Origin: Lachnospiraceae bacterium
GTDB taxonomy: Bacteria; Bacillota; Clostridia; Lachnospirales; Lachnospiraceae
Direction of reading: 5' to 3'
DNA: 14,820 bases
Assembly (NCBI GenBank): GCA_016282215.1
Contig: JAEEKC010000131.1
Location: 1 to 14,820 of the forward strand
The translations under genes and the position numbers were made by a program. The notes under the pieces were generated by a model. It had not been told where the DNA came from and did not search any database. It worked only from the letters and a program-made list of their open reading frames with translations. This document shows positions 6,474 through 13,567 of the stretch, one piece after another (position 1 is the stretch's first letter; every line of letters starts with the position of its first letter).

Positions 6474-7406
6474 ATGGCTAACATTTATAAAGGAACATTG
6501 GGACTGATCGGAAATACCCCTCTCGTAGAGGTGACCAATATTGAAAAGGAACTGGGGCTGAAGGCGACCATTCTTGTAAAACTGGAGTATTTTAATCCCG
6601 CAGGAAGTGTAAAAGATCGTATTGCGAAAGCCATGATCGAAGACGCTGAGGAAAAAGGACTGTTGAAGGAAGGCTCCGTGATCATTGAGCCTACCAGCGG
6701 CAACACCGGTATCGGCCTTGCCTCCATCGCAGCAGCCAAAGGATATCGCATTATTCTGACCATGCCTGAGACCATGAGCGTTGAGCGCAGAAATATCCTT
6801 AAGGCATATGGCGCAGAACTGGTTCTGACGGAAGGGTCTAAGGGCATGAAGGGTGCCATTGCAAAAGCAGAAGAGCTTGCAGCTGAGATTCCCGGAAGCT
6901 ACATTCCCGGACAGTTCATCAATCCCGCAAATCCTGCGATCCATAAAGCAACCACCGGTCCGGAGATCTGGAAAGACACCGACGGCAAGGTAGATATCTT
7001 TATCGCAGGTGTAGGTACCGGCGGAACCGTAACAGGTACCGGCGAATACTTAAAAGAGCAGAACCCGGATGTGAAGGTTGTAGCACTTGAGCCCGATGAT
7101 TCACCGGTTCTTTCCGAAGGCAAGGCAGGAGCGCATAAGATCCAGGGAATCGGCGCAGGTTTCGTTCCCGATGTGCTGAACACCGGCGTATTTGATGAGA
7201 TCTTCCGTGCCAAGAACGAAGACGCTTTTGCGGCAGCAAAACTTCTGGCCAAGAAGGAAGGCATTTCCGTAGGTATTTCTTCCGGCGCAGCTCTGCACGG
7301 CGCAATCGAACTGGCAAAGAAACCCGAAAACGAAGGCAAAGTGATCGTTGCCCTGCTGCCTGACAGCGGTGACAGATATTATTCAACAGCCCTGTTTACA
7401 GAGTAA
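6474..7406 (+). CDS. cysK: cysteine synthase (O-acetylserine sulfhydrylase)
   Basis: This cytoplasmic PLP enzyme makes cysteine from O-acetylserine and sulfide. The 310 aa match the CysK family length. The N-terminus L-I-G-N-T-P-L-V-E-V is the family signature. The PLP lysine is Lys47 in NPAGSVKDR, and the cofactor/substrate loop TSGNTG is at residues 74-79. The glycine loop GVGTGGTVTGTG holds the PLP phosphate, and SSGAA and the C-terminal SGDRYYST block are intact. AGGAGG at 6460-6465 is a strong ribosome site. Together with metY it gives the cell both sulfide-fixing enzymes in one unit, and a strong terminator follows at 7462. The absence of an adjacent cysE means O-acetylserine must be supplied from elsewhere in the genome. 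Confidence 0.96.
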   Translation: MANIYKGTLGLIGNTPLVEVTNIEKELGLKATILVKLEYFNPAGSVKDRIAKAMIEDAEEKGLLKEGSVIIEPTSGNTGIGLASIAAAKGYRIILTMPETMSVERRNILKAYGAELVLTEGSKGMKGAIAKAEELAAEIPGSYIPGQFINPANPAIHKATTGPEIWKDTDGKVDIFIAGVGTGGTVTGTGEYLKEQNPDVKVVALEPDDSPVLSEGKAGAHKIQGIGAGFVPDVLNTGVFDEIFRAKNEDAFAAAKLLAKKEGISVGISSGAALHGAIELAKKPENEGKVIVALLPDSGDRYYSTALFTE

Positions 7407-7423
7407 GTGGTGGTGTTGTCTAA

Positions 7424-7456
7424 GGGTGTCATTGGGGACGGTTCTTTTTGACACCC
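7424..7456. repeat. REP-like inverted repeat (GGGTGTCA/TGACACCC)
   Basis: The perfect 8-bp arms GGGTGTCA (7424-7431) and TGACACCC (7449-7456) flank a GGGGACGG-containing centre. From memory, closely similar GTGTCA...GGGGACGGTTC...TGACAC units recur in many Firmicutes and other genomes as short REP-like elements, in places near Y1-type transposases; I could not check this. No transposase is present here. It sits between cysK and its terminator. Confidence 0.5.
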
Positions 7457-7461
7457 AAACG

Positions 7462-7496
7462 AAGGAGAGTCTCATATTCGGAGGCTCTCCTTTTTT
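7462..7496 (+). terminator. strong intrinsic terminator after cysK
   Basis: The 12-bp stem AAGGAGAGTCTC (7462-7473) with GAGGCTCTCCTT (7481-7492), one U-G pair and a 7-nt loop, runs into six T residues (7491-7496). It closes the metY-cysK unit. The stem overlaps the last codons and stop of the convergent MATE gene (stop at 7472-7474), so the end of that protein is shaped by terminator sequence. On the - strand the T-run is poor, so it is probably one-directional. Confidence 0.88.
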
Positions 7497-8830
7497 GATG
7501 TCCGTTTAATATGATCTTTACTGATCCTCCATAGTTTCCAGTTATTGAGGATAAAGCGCAGGGTTTCGTCGGCCACTACCAGGCAGAAGATCTCGCGGAT
7601 TCCCATGTGGAATACCATGACCATCAGGCTGCTGGCGGTAATGATGAAAAACGTCCCGAAAAGCTGCGTCTTTAACATCCAGCCGGGCTGGCCGTATCCC
7701 CTGATGCCGGAACCGAAGATAATGTTTCCGCTTTTCGGGAAAAGGTCAATGCCCACGATGAGCAGATAGATGGGCGCAGCCATAAGGACAGCCTGATCTG
7801 TTGTAAACAGTCCCAGGATCTGACGCGGGATCAGCATGAACAGGATCAGGTTTGCCAGAGAGATCACGCCGCTTAAAAAGGCGGAATTTAAAACCACATC
7901 CCACACACCTTTTACATTCTTGCCGCCGGTTTCGTAGCCGGAGAGAGTCAGCGTTGCATTGCCGATGGATCCTACCAGCATCACGGCGATTAGTTCCACA
8001 CCGAAGATAATGGAATGAATACCTGCTGCTTCTACGGAAACCTTGTTCAGCATGACGATCAGATACAGATTTCCGAAATTCCATGCAAAATCCTCACAGG
8101 CAGTCGGCGCACCGTACCGGACGGTCTGCAGGTAGGGTTTGATCTTTGCCGGCGGGATCTGCGAAAGGGAGGGCTTGAGCGGCAGCGATTTAGTTTTCAG
8201 TACATAGACAAGGATGATCAGGTCACCGATCAGCTCTGCGATGGTGGTGGCAAGAGCTGCACCTTTGACACCCATGGAGGGAAATCCGAAGTGGCCGAAG
8301 ATCAGCACATAGTCAAGCAGGACATTGAGCAGGGATCTTGAAGCGCCGTATACCACCATGATCTGTGTTTTCTGGCAGACCTGCAGCATACAGCTGACGG
8401 AAGCGCCGATGCCTGTCAGGACAAAAATGGGCGCAAAATACCGCGCATAATCTATGCTCATGGAGATAATGCTTTCATCTACGCCCATCAGGCGGAAAGC
8501 TACCCCGGGACAAAGCAGCCAGAACAGAAACAGCAGGATGGAAATATAATTGTTATACTTAAATACCGAAGCCAGTATCGTCCTTGCCTTGTCAAGTTCG
8601 TTGGCGCCGTAGGCCTGGGAAACCAGGATCGTTGCGCCCGTTGTCAGGGAAAAGATAACATTCATGGTAGTCCACATGGGCGATGAAGCGTTTCCGACAG
8701 CGCTCATGCTCTCTAAGGAAAGCCTTCCGATAAAAATGCGGTCAATCAGCATCTGCAGCTGGGAAATCAGGTTTGACAGCATGATCGGAACCGCGATGGC
8801 CAGTATTTTTTTAATGTAAGTCTTATTCAT
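7472..8830 (-). CDS. MATE-family multidrug/sodium antiporter-like efflux protein
   Basis: This integral membrane protein of 452 aa has the hydrophobic pattern of about 12 membrane helices in two similar halves, as expected for MATE transporters, which export cationic compounds using Na+ or H+ gradients. The opening KKILAIAVPIMLSNLISQLQ followed by a D-R-I-F-I-G-R segment, and the TTGATILVSQAYGANELDKA loop, are strongly MATE-like. The basic C-terminal tail (KDHIKRTSKKESLRI) is cytoplasmic. The start at 8830 follows GAGGT (8839-8843 on this strand). The gene is transcribed alone from its own promoter and converges on cysK. The substrate cannot be told from sequence, and no adjacent regulator is visible. 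Some MATE proteins export polymers or flavins instead of drugs. Confidence 0.92.
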   Translation of the reverse strand: MNKTYIKKILAIAVPIMLSNLISQLQMLIDRIFIGRLSLESMSAVGNASSPMWTTMNVIFSLTTGATILVSQAYGANELDKARTILASVFKYNNYISILLFLFWLLCPGVAFRLMGVDESIISMSIDYARYFAPIFVLTGIGASVSCMLQVCQKTQIMVVYGASRSLLNVLLDYVLIFGHFGFPSMGVKGAALATTIAELIGDLIILVYVLKTKSLPLKPSLSQIPPAKIKPYLQTVRYGAPTACEDFAWNFGNLYLIVMLNKVSVEAAGIHSIIFGVELIAVMLVGSIGNATLTLSGYETGGKNVKGVWDVVLNSAFLSGVISLANLILFMLIPRQILGLFTTDQAVLMAAPIYLLIVGIDLFPKSGNIIFGSGIRGYGQPGWMLKTQLFGTFFIITASSLMVMVFHMGIREIFCLVVADETLRFILNNWKLWRISKDHIKRTSKKESLRI

Positions 8831-8860
8831 AACATGTTACCTCAAAAAACATTGAACACG

Positions 8861-8889
8861 ATTATACCCCATCTGCTCGGTAATCACAA
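8861..8889 (-). promoter_or_regulatory. promoter of the MATE gene
   Basis: On the - strand, TTGTGA (8884-8889) and TATAAT (8861-8866) are separated by 17 bp, giving a perfect -10 and a 4/6 -35. The transcript would start near 8854 and leave a short leader before GAGGT and the ATG at 8830. Confidence 0.7.
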
Positions 8890-9050
8890 GGGGTAACTGC
8901 AGTTGACTGTCGCAAAAGCGGCAGTAGAGGTGCGAAGATGCGTGTCTGTGAGATGGGAATGTGGAGTTGCTTTGAATAGTAATGCTGAGCGATTGTGAGA
9001 TGGTATGTGGAGCAGTGAATAGCAGCCGCGAGTTATTGGGTGAATCTAAC
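8890..9050. other. intergenic spacer with one small hairpin
   Basis: I see no gene here. The only structure is a hairpin, ACTGTCGC (8906-8913) with GCGGCAGT (8918-8925), an AAAA loop and no T-run, so it is not a terminator. Base composition is G-rich on the + strand compared with neighbouring spacers. An open frame on the - strand (8837-9130) has no credible ribosome site and an unprotein-like composition. Confidence 0.4.
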
Positions 9051-9132
9051 GATATGTCAAGATACAAAACGCTGTATCTTGACATATCTTTTCTGTAATT
9101 TGACATTTGGGGCGAAAAGTATCTTGACATAC
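9051..9132. repeat. array of TTGACA-containing boxes: 16-bp palindrome plus phased direct copies
   Basis: GATATGTCAAGATACA (9051-9066) and its perfect reverse complement (9073-9088) flank a 6-nt loop. The right arm contains GTATCTTGACATAT (9074-9087). A diverged box, GTAATTTGACATTT (9095-9108, 11 of 14 identical), and a near-perfect box, GTATCTTGACATAC (9119-9132, 13 of 14), follow at 21- and 24-bp intervals, about two helical turns each. The last box contains the -35 of the promoter at 9124. It could be an operator for a DNA-binding protein or a short mobile repeat that donated a promoter. Confidence 0.6.
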
Positions 9133-9151
9133 ACTTCCCGCACGATATAAT
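9124..9151 (+). promoter_or_regulatory. consensus promoter of the HTH-glmM gene
   Basis: Perfect TTGACA (9124-9129) and perfect TATAAT (9146-9151) hexamers with a 16-bp spacer. The -35 lies inside the third repeat box, so any protein that binds the box should block RNA polymerase. The resulting leader to the ATG at 9256 is about 95 nt and shows no obvious riboswitch or terminator; in particular it does not resemble the glmS ribozyme core. Confidence 0.8.
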
Positions 9152-9255
9152 GAAGATGTTACAGTGCTCAAAACCCGAAGAGATTAACAGTAGTACAAAG
9201 CCCGATATGAAAGTGCTGAGCCGATATACTACTAATGAATTAAGAAAGGGAAACT

Positions 9256-10818
9256 ATGAAGTATCTGGATGTACGAAGTGCTTCCGCAAAATGGGAGCTG
9301 TCGGAGCGCCGCATCACCATGCTGTGCCGCGACGGCAAGATTGAAGGGGCCAAAAAGGAAGGGAAGCAATGGATGATCCCTGCAGATGCGCCGAAACCAT
9401 TTGACGGAAGGACCAGGGAAGCACACGGGGCAAAAGCCCGCCAAACAAGAAAGGACAAAAAAACTATGGGAAAGTATTTCGGAACAGACGGTTTCCGCGG
9501 TAAAGCGGGAGAAGTACTGACAGCAGAGCATGCGTTCAAGATCGGACGTTTTCTCGGATGGTATTACGGAAAACAGCGTCCTGCAAAGATCGTGATCGGA
9601 AAGGATACCAGGCGTTCTTCCTATATGTATGAGAATGCGCTTTCCGCAGGCATCACATCTTCCGGCGGCGATGCATATCTTTTGCATGTAACCACCACGC
9701 CCTGTGTCAGCTATATTACCAGAACCGAGGAATTTGACTGCGGCATCATGATCTCTGCCAGCCATAATCCGTTTTTTGACAACGGTATCAAACTGATGAA
9801 TACCGAAGGTGAAAAAATGGAGGATGAGGTACAGGACCTGGTTGAGCAGTTCATCGATGGCGAGATCGATGATGTGAAATGGGCAACAGATGACAAGATC
9901 GGTCGTACTATCGACTACTATTCGGGCCGTAGCCGCTACATCGGATATCTGACCAATATCGCGCCGGTTTCCTTTGAAAAGAGCAGGGTGGCTCTTGACT
10001 GTGCTAACGGCAGCTCCTGGATGATCGGCCGCGCCGTATTTGATGCTCTTGGTGCTAAGGTCAATGTCATGAACGATACGCCGGATGGTGTGAACATCAA
10101 TCTGAATGCAGGCAGCACCCATATCGAAGGCCTGCAGAAATATGTGCGTGAGAATAAGGTGGATGTTGGTTTTGCTTTCGACGGTGATGCTGACAGATGT
10201 CTTGCGGTAGATGAATATGGTGATGTAGTCAACGGTGACGTTATCATGTATATCTGCGCAAAGCATTTCAAGAACAAAGGCATGCTGACCAACAATACCG
10301 TGGTGACGACCATCATGTCCAACTTCGGTCTGTACAAGGCTTTTGACAAGATCGGTATTTCTTATGAAAAGACCAAAGTCGGTGACCGTTATGTTTATGA
10401 AAACATGAAGGAAAATGACCATATGATCGGCGGCGAGCAGTCCGGCCATGTCATTTTCAGAAAATATGCGCATACCGGTGACGGTCTTGTGACAGCCATC
10501 ATGCTGATGACCGTTATGATCGAGACACACCTGCCCCTTTCCGTTCTCGCTTCGGAAGTGACCATGTATCCGCAGGTGCTCAAGAACGTTGAAGTGGATG
10601 ATAAGGAAAAAACCTTAGATGATCCGGCAGTGAAGAAGGCGGTTGACGAGGCAACAGAATATCTCGGAACCGAAGGCCGCGTGCTCCTTCGCGCGTCCGG
10701 CACGGAGCCGGTACTTCGCGTGATGTCCGAAGCACTCCGCTATAAAGACTGCGAGAAGTGCGTAGATGATATCATCGAAGCCATGAAGGCATCCGGACAT
10801 CTGAAGAAGATCCGGTAA
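9256..10818 (+). CDS. glmM: phosphoglucosamine mutase with an N-terminal helix-turn-helix domain (in-frame fusion)
   Basis: Residues 71-520 are a complete GlmM, which converts glucosamine-6-P to glucosamine-1-P for UDP-GlcNAc and peptidoglycan. Its markers are the start M-G-K-Y-F-G-T-D-G-F-R-G, the phosphoserine loop ISASHNPFFDNGIK (Ser169 of the fusion), the metal loop DGDADRC, the sugar-binding GGEQSGH and the phosphate-binding RASGTEPVLRVM. Residues 1-45 (M-K-Y-L-D-V-R-S-A-S-A-K-W, then SERRITMLCRDGKIEGAKK and KQWMIPADAPKP) look like the small excisionase/MerR-type HTH proteins common in Clostridia. A basic linker joins the two. No stop separates them. The upstream ATG has AAAGGG (9245-9250); the internal ATG at 9466 has AAAGGA (9450-9455). 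Both fused and plain GlmM may be made. The function of GlmM is secure; use of the upstream start is inferred. Confidence 0.88.
   Translation: MKYLDVRSASAKWELSERRITMLCRDGKIEGAKKEGKQWMIPADAPKPFDGRTREAHGAKARQTRKDKKTMGKYFGTDGFRGKAGEVLTAEHAFKIGRFLGWYYGKQRPAKIVIGKDTRRSSYMYENALSAGITSSGGDAYLLHVTTTPCVSYITRTEEFDCGIMISASHNPFFDNGIKLMNTEGEKMEDEVQDLVEQFIDGEIDDVKWATDDKIGRTIDYYSGRSRYIGYLTNIAPVSFEKSRVALDCANGSSWMIGRAVFDALGAKVNVMNDTPDGVNINLNAGSTHIEGLQKYVRENKVDVGFAFDGDADRCLAVDEYGDVVNGDVIMYICAKHFKNKGMLTNNTVVTTIMSNFGLYKAFDKIGISYEKTKVGDRYVYENMKENDHMIGGEQSGHVIFRKYAHTGDGLVTAIMLMTVMIETHLPLSVLASEVTMYPQVLKNVEVDDKEKTLDDPAVKKAVDEATEYLGTEGRVLLRASGTEPVLRVMSEALRYKDCEKCVDDIIEAMKASGHLKKIR
9447..9468 (+). promoter_or_regulatory. 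internal ribosome site and alternative start for stand-alone GlmM
   Basis: AAGAAAGGA (9447-9455) lies 10 nt before the ATG at 9466, which begins exactly at the conserved GlmM N-terminus, giving a 450-aa protein of normal family length. A small GGGC-AAAA-GCCC hairpin (9428-9439) sits just upstream. If both starts are used, one mRNA gives two products, with and without the DNA-binding domain. Confidence 0.55.
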
Positions 10819-10926
10819 ATTTAATAATATCCGGTAATCTGAAGAACAGATTGAAGCGGGTATCATAGCAATAAAAACAATTAAATACAGTTCATACTTA
10901 TTAACAGTTACCCAAAAACCATCACA

Positions 10927-10986
10927 CATACCGGTTGTGTAAAATCCGGTATGGATAAACGACAGCCGATAAACATGTAATCAATT
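10927..10986 (+). repeat. dispersed 5'-leader repeat, copy B (before nagB), with a perfect inverted repeat
   Basis: The core TAAAATCCGGTATG starts at 10940, 60 nt before the nagB ATG, and continues with ACGACAGCCGATAAACAT. It matches the cysK copy at 30 of 37 positions. Here the core also forms the right arm of a perfect 8-bp inverted repeat, CATACCGG (10927-10934) with CCGGTATG (10946-10953). An unrelated hairpin, AATCTG/CAGATT (10836-10852), lies earlier in the glmM-nagB gap and has no T-run, so read-through from glmM is possible. Confidence 0.6.
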
Positions 10987-10999
10987 AGGAGGTATCACA

Positions 11000-11731
11000 A
11001 TGAAGGTTATCGTAGCAGAGAGTTATGAAGACGGCGCAAAGAAGGCAGCGGACGTGATCGAAAAGCTGGTTCGTGAAAAACCGGACTGCACTCTCGGTCT
11101 TGCCACCGGCTCCAGTCCTGTGGGCATGTATCAGGAGCTTGCCAGAAGATGCAAAGAGGAAGGCCTTGATTTTTCCAAAGTTCATTCCGTGAATCTGGAC
11201 GAGTACGTAGGCCTGACACCTGACCATCCCCAGAGTTATCGGTTTTTTATGGATGACAATCTGTTCAACCATATCAATATCGACAAGGCTAATACCTATG
11301 TGGCAAAGGGAACCGGCGATGTGGAAGCAAACCTGAAGGAGTTTAATGACATCCTTGATCAGACGGATATCGATCTGCAGGTGCTCGGTGTAGGTCCCGA
11401 CGGACATCTCGGATTCAATGAGCCCGGCGCAGTGCTGTATGAAAAAGCACATCAGGAAACCCTTGAGGACAGCACCATCGACGCAAACACCAGATTTTTT
11501 GAAAGCCGTGACGAAGTTCCCCGCTATGCGGTAACCATGGGCATGGGAAGCATCATGAAGGCGAAGACACTTCTGATGATCATTAACGGCAACAAGCAGG
11601 AAGCAGCGAAAAAACTCCTGCTTGATGACAAGATCGATCCCATGTGTCCCGCAACATTCATGCGTCTTCACAGAGATGCCATCGTTGTGATCGAAAAGAA
11701 ACTGGCCGATGAGATCGGTTATCAGGCATAG
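11000..11731 (+). CDS. nagB: glucosamine-6-phosphate deaminase
   Basis: This enzyme converts glucosamine-6-P to fructose-6-P and ammonia, feeding amino sugars into glycolysis. The 243-aa length fits the short Gram-positive form, which lacks the C-terminal allosteric segment of the E. coli hexamer. Motifs: substrate loop LATGSSPVGMYQEL (residues 34-47), VNLDEYVGL with Asp67/Glu68, the catalytic loop GVGPDGHLGFNEPG with Asp134, His136 and Glu141, and TMGMGSIMKA. TAGGAGG (10986-10992) lies 8 nt before the ATG. It follows glmM by 181 bp in the same direction and may share its transcript. NagB and GlmM draw on the same metabolite in opposite directions, so coexpression would be notable. A terminator follows at 11796. 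Confidence 0.95.
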   Translation: MKVIVAESYEDGAKKAADVIEKLVREKPDCTLGLATGSSPVGMYQELARRCKEEGLDFSKVHSVNLDEYVGLTPDHPQSYRFFMDDNLFNHINIDKANTYVAKGTGDVEANLKEFNDILDQTDIDLQVLGVGPDGHLGFNEPGAVLYEKAHQETLEDSTIDANTRFFESRDEVPRYAVTMGMGSIMKAKTLLMIINGNKQEAAKKLLLDDKIDPMCPATFMRLHRDAIVVIEKKLADEIGYQA

Positions 11732-11795
11732 TTTTTATACAGTTTCACTCAAATTCAGCAGAACGATTCAGAGTCGTTCATTGTGCGAAATTTCG

Positions 11796-11836
11796 AAATA
11801 TGCTCATTTCTGTACGCAGAAGTGAGCATATTTTTT
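11796..11836 (+). terminator. very strong intrinsic terminator after nagB
   Basis: A stem of about 18 bp (11796-11812 with 11817-11833, one U-G pair) is capped by TACG, a UNCG-class tetraloop closed by a G-C pair, and followed by a T-run to 11836. A smaller hairpin, GAACGA/TCGTTC (11761-11779), precedes it. It ends the glmM-nagB region. Confidence 0.92.
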
Positions 11837-11961
11837 CAATCATCACATGGCCAGGCATCGCTTAGTTTCTTTCTTTGTTGACACTATGTATATAAAAGAG
11901 ATGGGGCATCATTAAAAGTAGGCTGTTTTGCACAATCTTTTACAAAGTGCGGATTACCCCC

Positions 11962-11989
11962 TTTTCAAATGCATTTAGAGTGCTATAAT
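11962..11989 (+). promoter_or_regulatory. promoter of the lipoprotein gene
   Basis: TTTTCA (11962-11967, 4/6 match) and a perfect TATAAT (11984-11989) with a 16-bp spacer. A TTGCGC/GCGCAA hairpin (11995-12016) would lie at the 5' end of the RNA, leaving a leader of about 85 nt. A TTGACA at 11878-11883 has no matching -10. The rest of 11837-11961 shows nothing I can name. Confidence 0.6.
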
Positions 11990-12083
11990 AACGCTTGCGC
12001 TTTGAATAATGCGCAATGCATTAACGTACGAAAAAATCAATGATAAATTTTTAACAATCTACGATCAGGCAAGGAGGCAAACC

Positions 12084-13496
12084 ATGAAATCGAAACTGGT
12101 AAAAAAAGTGTTAGCCGTTATGGCTATGGTGACTACGACCGGAATGCTTTTGGCAGGATGCGGCAGCACGGTCGAGGAGACAACAGTTCCCGCTGATGAG
12201 GCACAGGATGTAGAGCAGGCGGCAGAGACGGAAACAGAAGAGACCACGGAACCTGAGGCTGAGGCCGAAACGCAGGAGCCGGCAGAGACTTTTGAAGCAC
12301 CTTATTTTACAAAGGGCGTGTATGCAAGTTATGCTGCGGAAGCGGAAAACCCGACCAGGACATATTTCTATGTTTTTACGGATGAGACATACGGTTATAC
12401 GCAGGATGGTGAGGCAGAAAACACCGGCGTTCCCTTCGATGTAAAACAGGCTGACGGGAAAGCAGCATTTTCCTTTGGCGGTGAAACAGCCCTTGAGAGT
12501 GAACTGGTCATCAGTTCTGTTGAGAACGGTGTTGTAAAGGGCGCATTTGATGATGGTATTGAACTGATATTTGAGCCGGTTGACGGTGTGGATCCGGAAA
12601 CCTTCAGCGCAGAGAACTATGTGAACGGTCCTGAAAACAGCGTATACCGCGATGCAAACGGCTGGAGCGTAAAATACGATGCAACCAAGTTCCAACTGAA
12701 TCAGAACGGTACGGAAGTATCCTTCGTTTATATGGGCGAGTCAGCAGGAACCAACATGATTACCGCTACTTATACAGTAGAAAACAAGGGCGAGGCTGCC
12801 ATCAAAGAACTGGGCAAGACCTACGGAGATGATGTAGAGTATTCCGAGGGTACATTCCCCGGCGCAGATGATGTAACAGGCTATTTTGCAACGCAGCAGC
12901 CCAAGGAAGGCACTTCCGGTTCCTATATGACAGCCATCGGCAGGGATTACATGGACGGCGCACTGATCTTTGTACTGGACGGCCATAACAGCGGTGATGA
13001 TGAAAAAGATATGGAAGTATCCGATCAGCTCGCAGCGATCATTGATTCCCTTACTTTTGCAGACGAAGCCGGCGTGACAGAGGTTGAAGATGCTGACGGC
13101 ACTTCATCTGCGATTGAGAAAAATATGTTGGATTTTGATCCCGTTATCGCTACTCTTTTTGCCGATCAGTATTATGCATTTGCAGACATGGATAAAAACC
13201 ATGATGCGCTTCTGCTGGCAGAGAAAGACGCAGTATTTGACAACGGTGACGGCACCATGGCAGCAACCGAAGCCAAAATTTTCGGAATTGACAAAGACGG
13301 CAAGATTAAAGAGTACGGCAGCGTGGCAGGCGGCACGGCATCTCCGTTGGCCTGCAAGGACGGACAACTTTTTTACGGCGGACACAATTACATGAACAAA
13401 GTTCATATCGAGAATGACGAGCTGATCACGGATGAAGGTGAATACTTTGATGAGTATGAGGATGCGACCGTAGTGGCTTTCACAAAGGCACAATAA
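12084..13496 (+). CDS. secreted lipoprotein of unknown function
   Basis: I chose the ATG at 12084 over an in-frame ATG at 12009 because AAGGAGG (12071-12077) precedes it and it begins an exact signal peptide. The 470-aa product has a basic n-region (K-S-K-L-V-K-K), a hydrophobic core and a lipobox L-L-A-G-C with Cys26, so it should be anchored to the outer face of the membrane. Residues 27-75 are a Glu/Thr/Pro/Ala linker. Two beta-rich parts follow, including NSVYRDANGWSVKYDATKF and a segment ending DQLAAIIDSLTF that resembles lipid-anchored ligand-binding domains. The C-terminal third has Asp/Asn/Gly loops (residues 368-374, 386-390, 403-406) like weak calcium-binding repeats. It stands alone, and I do not recognise its role. 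Confidence 0.85.
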   Translation: MKSKLVKKVLAVMAMVTTTGMLLAGCGSTVEETTVPADEAQDVEQAAETETEETTEPEAEAETQEPAETFEAPYFTKGVYASYAAEAENPTRTYFYVFTDETYGYTQDGEAENTGVPFDVKQADGKAAFSFGGETALESELVISSVENGVVKGAFDDGIELIFEPVDGVDPETFSAENYVNGPENSVYRDANGWSVKYDATKFQLNQNGTEVSFVYMGESAGTNMITATYTVENKGEAAIKELGKTYGDDVEYSEGTFPGADDVTGYFATQQPKEGTSGSYMTAIGRDYMDGALIFVLDGHNSGDDEKDMEVSDQLAAIIDSLTFADEAGVTEVEDADGTSSAIEKNMLDFDPVIATLFADQYYAFADMDKNHDALLLAEKDAVFDNGDGTMAATEAKIFGIDKDGKIKEYGSVAGGTASPLACKDGQLFYGGHNYMNKVHIENDELITDEGEYFDEYEDATVVAFTKAQ

Positions 13497-13567
13497 GAGA
13501 CAACCGGACAACCGGTTTCTATAGGTTGCTTAATTAAAAACTCGAATAATTGAGAAGAAATACATAA

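Noticed and set aside
8837..9130. A 97-codon - strand frame across the box array, with M-S-R-Y / M-S-N-Y repeats.
   Set aside because: The repeats come from the DNA boxes. There is no ribosome site, the frame overlaps the MATE promoter, and the composition is poor. It is kept only as a hint that the array might be a repeat unit.
9150..9344. A 64-codon + frame starting at the -10 of the glmM promoter.
   Set aside because: Its ATG overlaps the TATAAT, so it would lie upstream of the transcription start. Its 3' half is a shifted reading of the HTH domain.
9232..10530. A 432-codon open frame on the - strand opposite glmM.
   Set aside because: It is fully antisense to a clear GlmM, with a Cys/His/Ile-rich unprotein-like translation and no ribosome site. 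It is a shadow of codon usage.
10940..10976. GCCGATAA / GCCGAAAA plus upstream TAAA in copies B and C resemble a sigma-28 (flagellar) promoter.
   Set aside because: The gap between TAAA and GCCG is 21 nt, about 6 longer than the usual 15, and copies A and D lack the GCCGATA part. The alternative of a shared leader element fits all four.
11878..11896. TTGACA followed by TATATAAAAG upstream of the lipoprotein.
   Set aside because: Only 7 bp separate the hexamers, far too short for a promoter.
12009..12083. Upstream in-frame ATG extending the lipoprotein by 25 residues.
   Set aside because: It would bury the signal peptide and has no ribosome site; the ATG at 12084 has AAGGAGG and a perfect lipoprotein signal.
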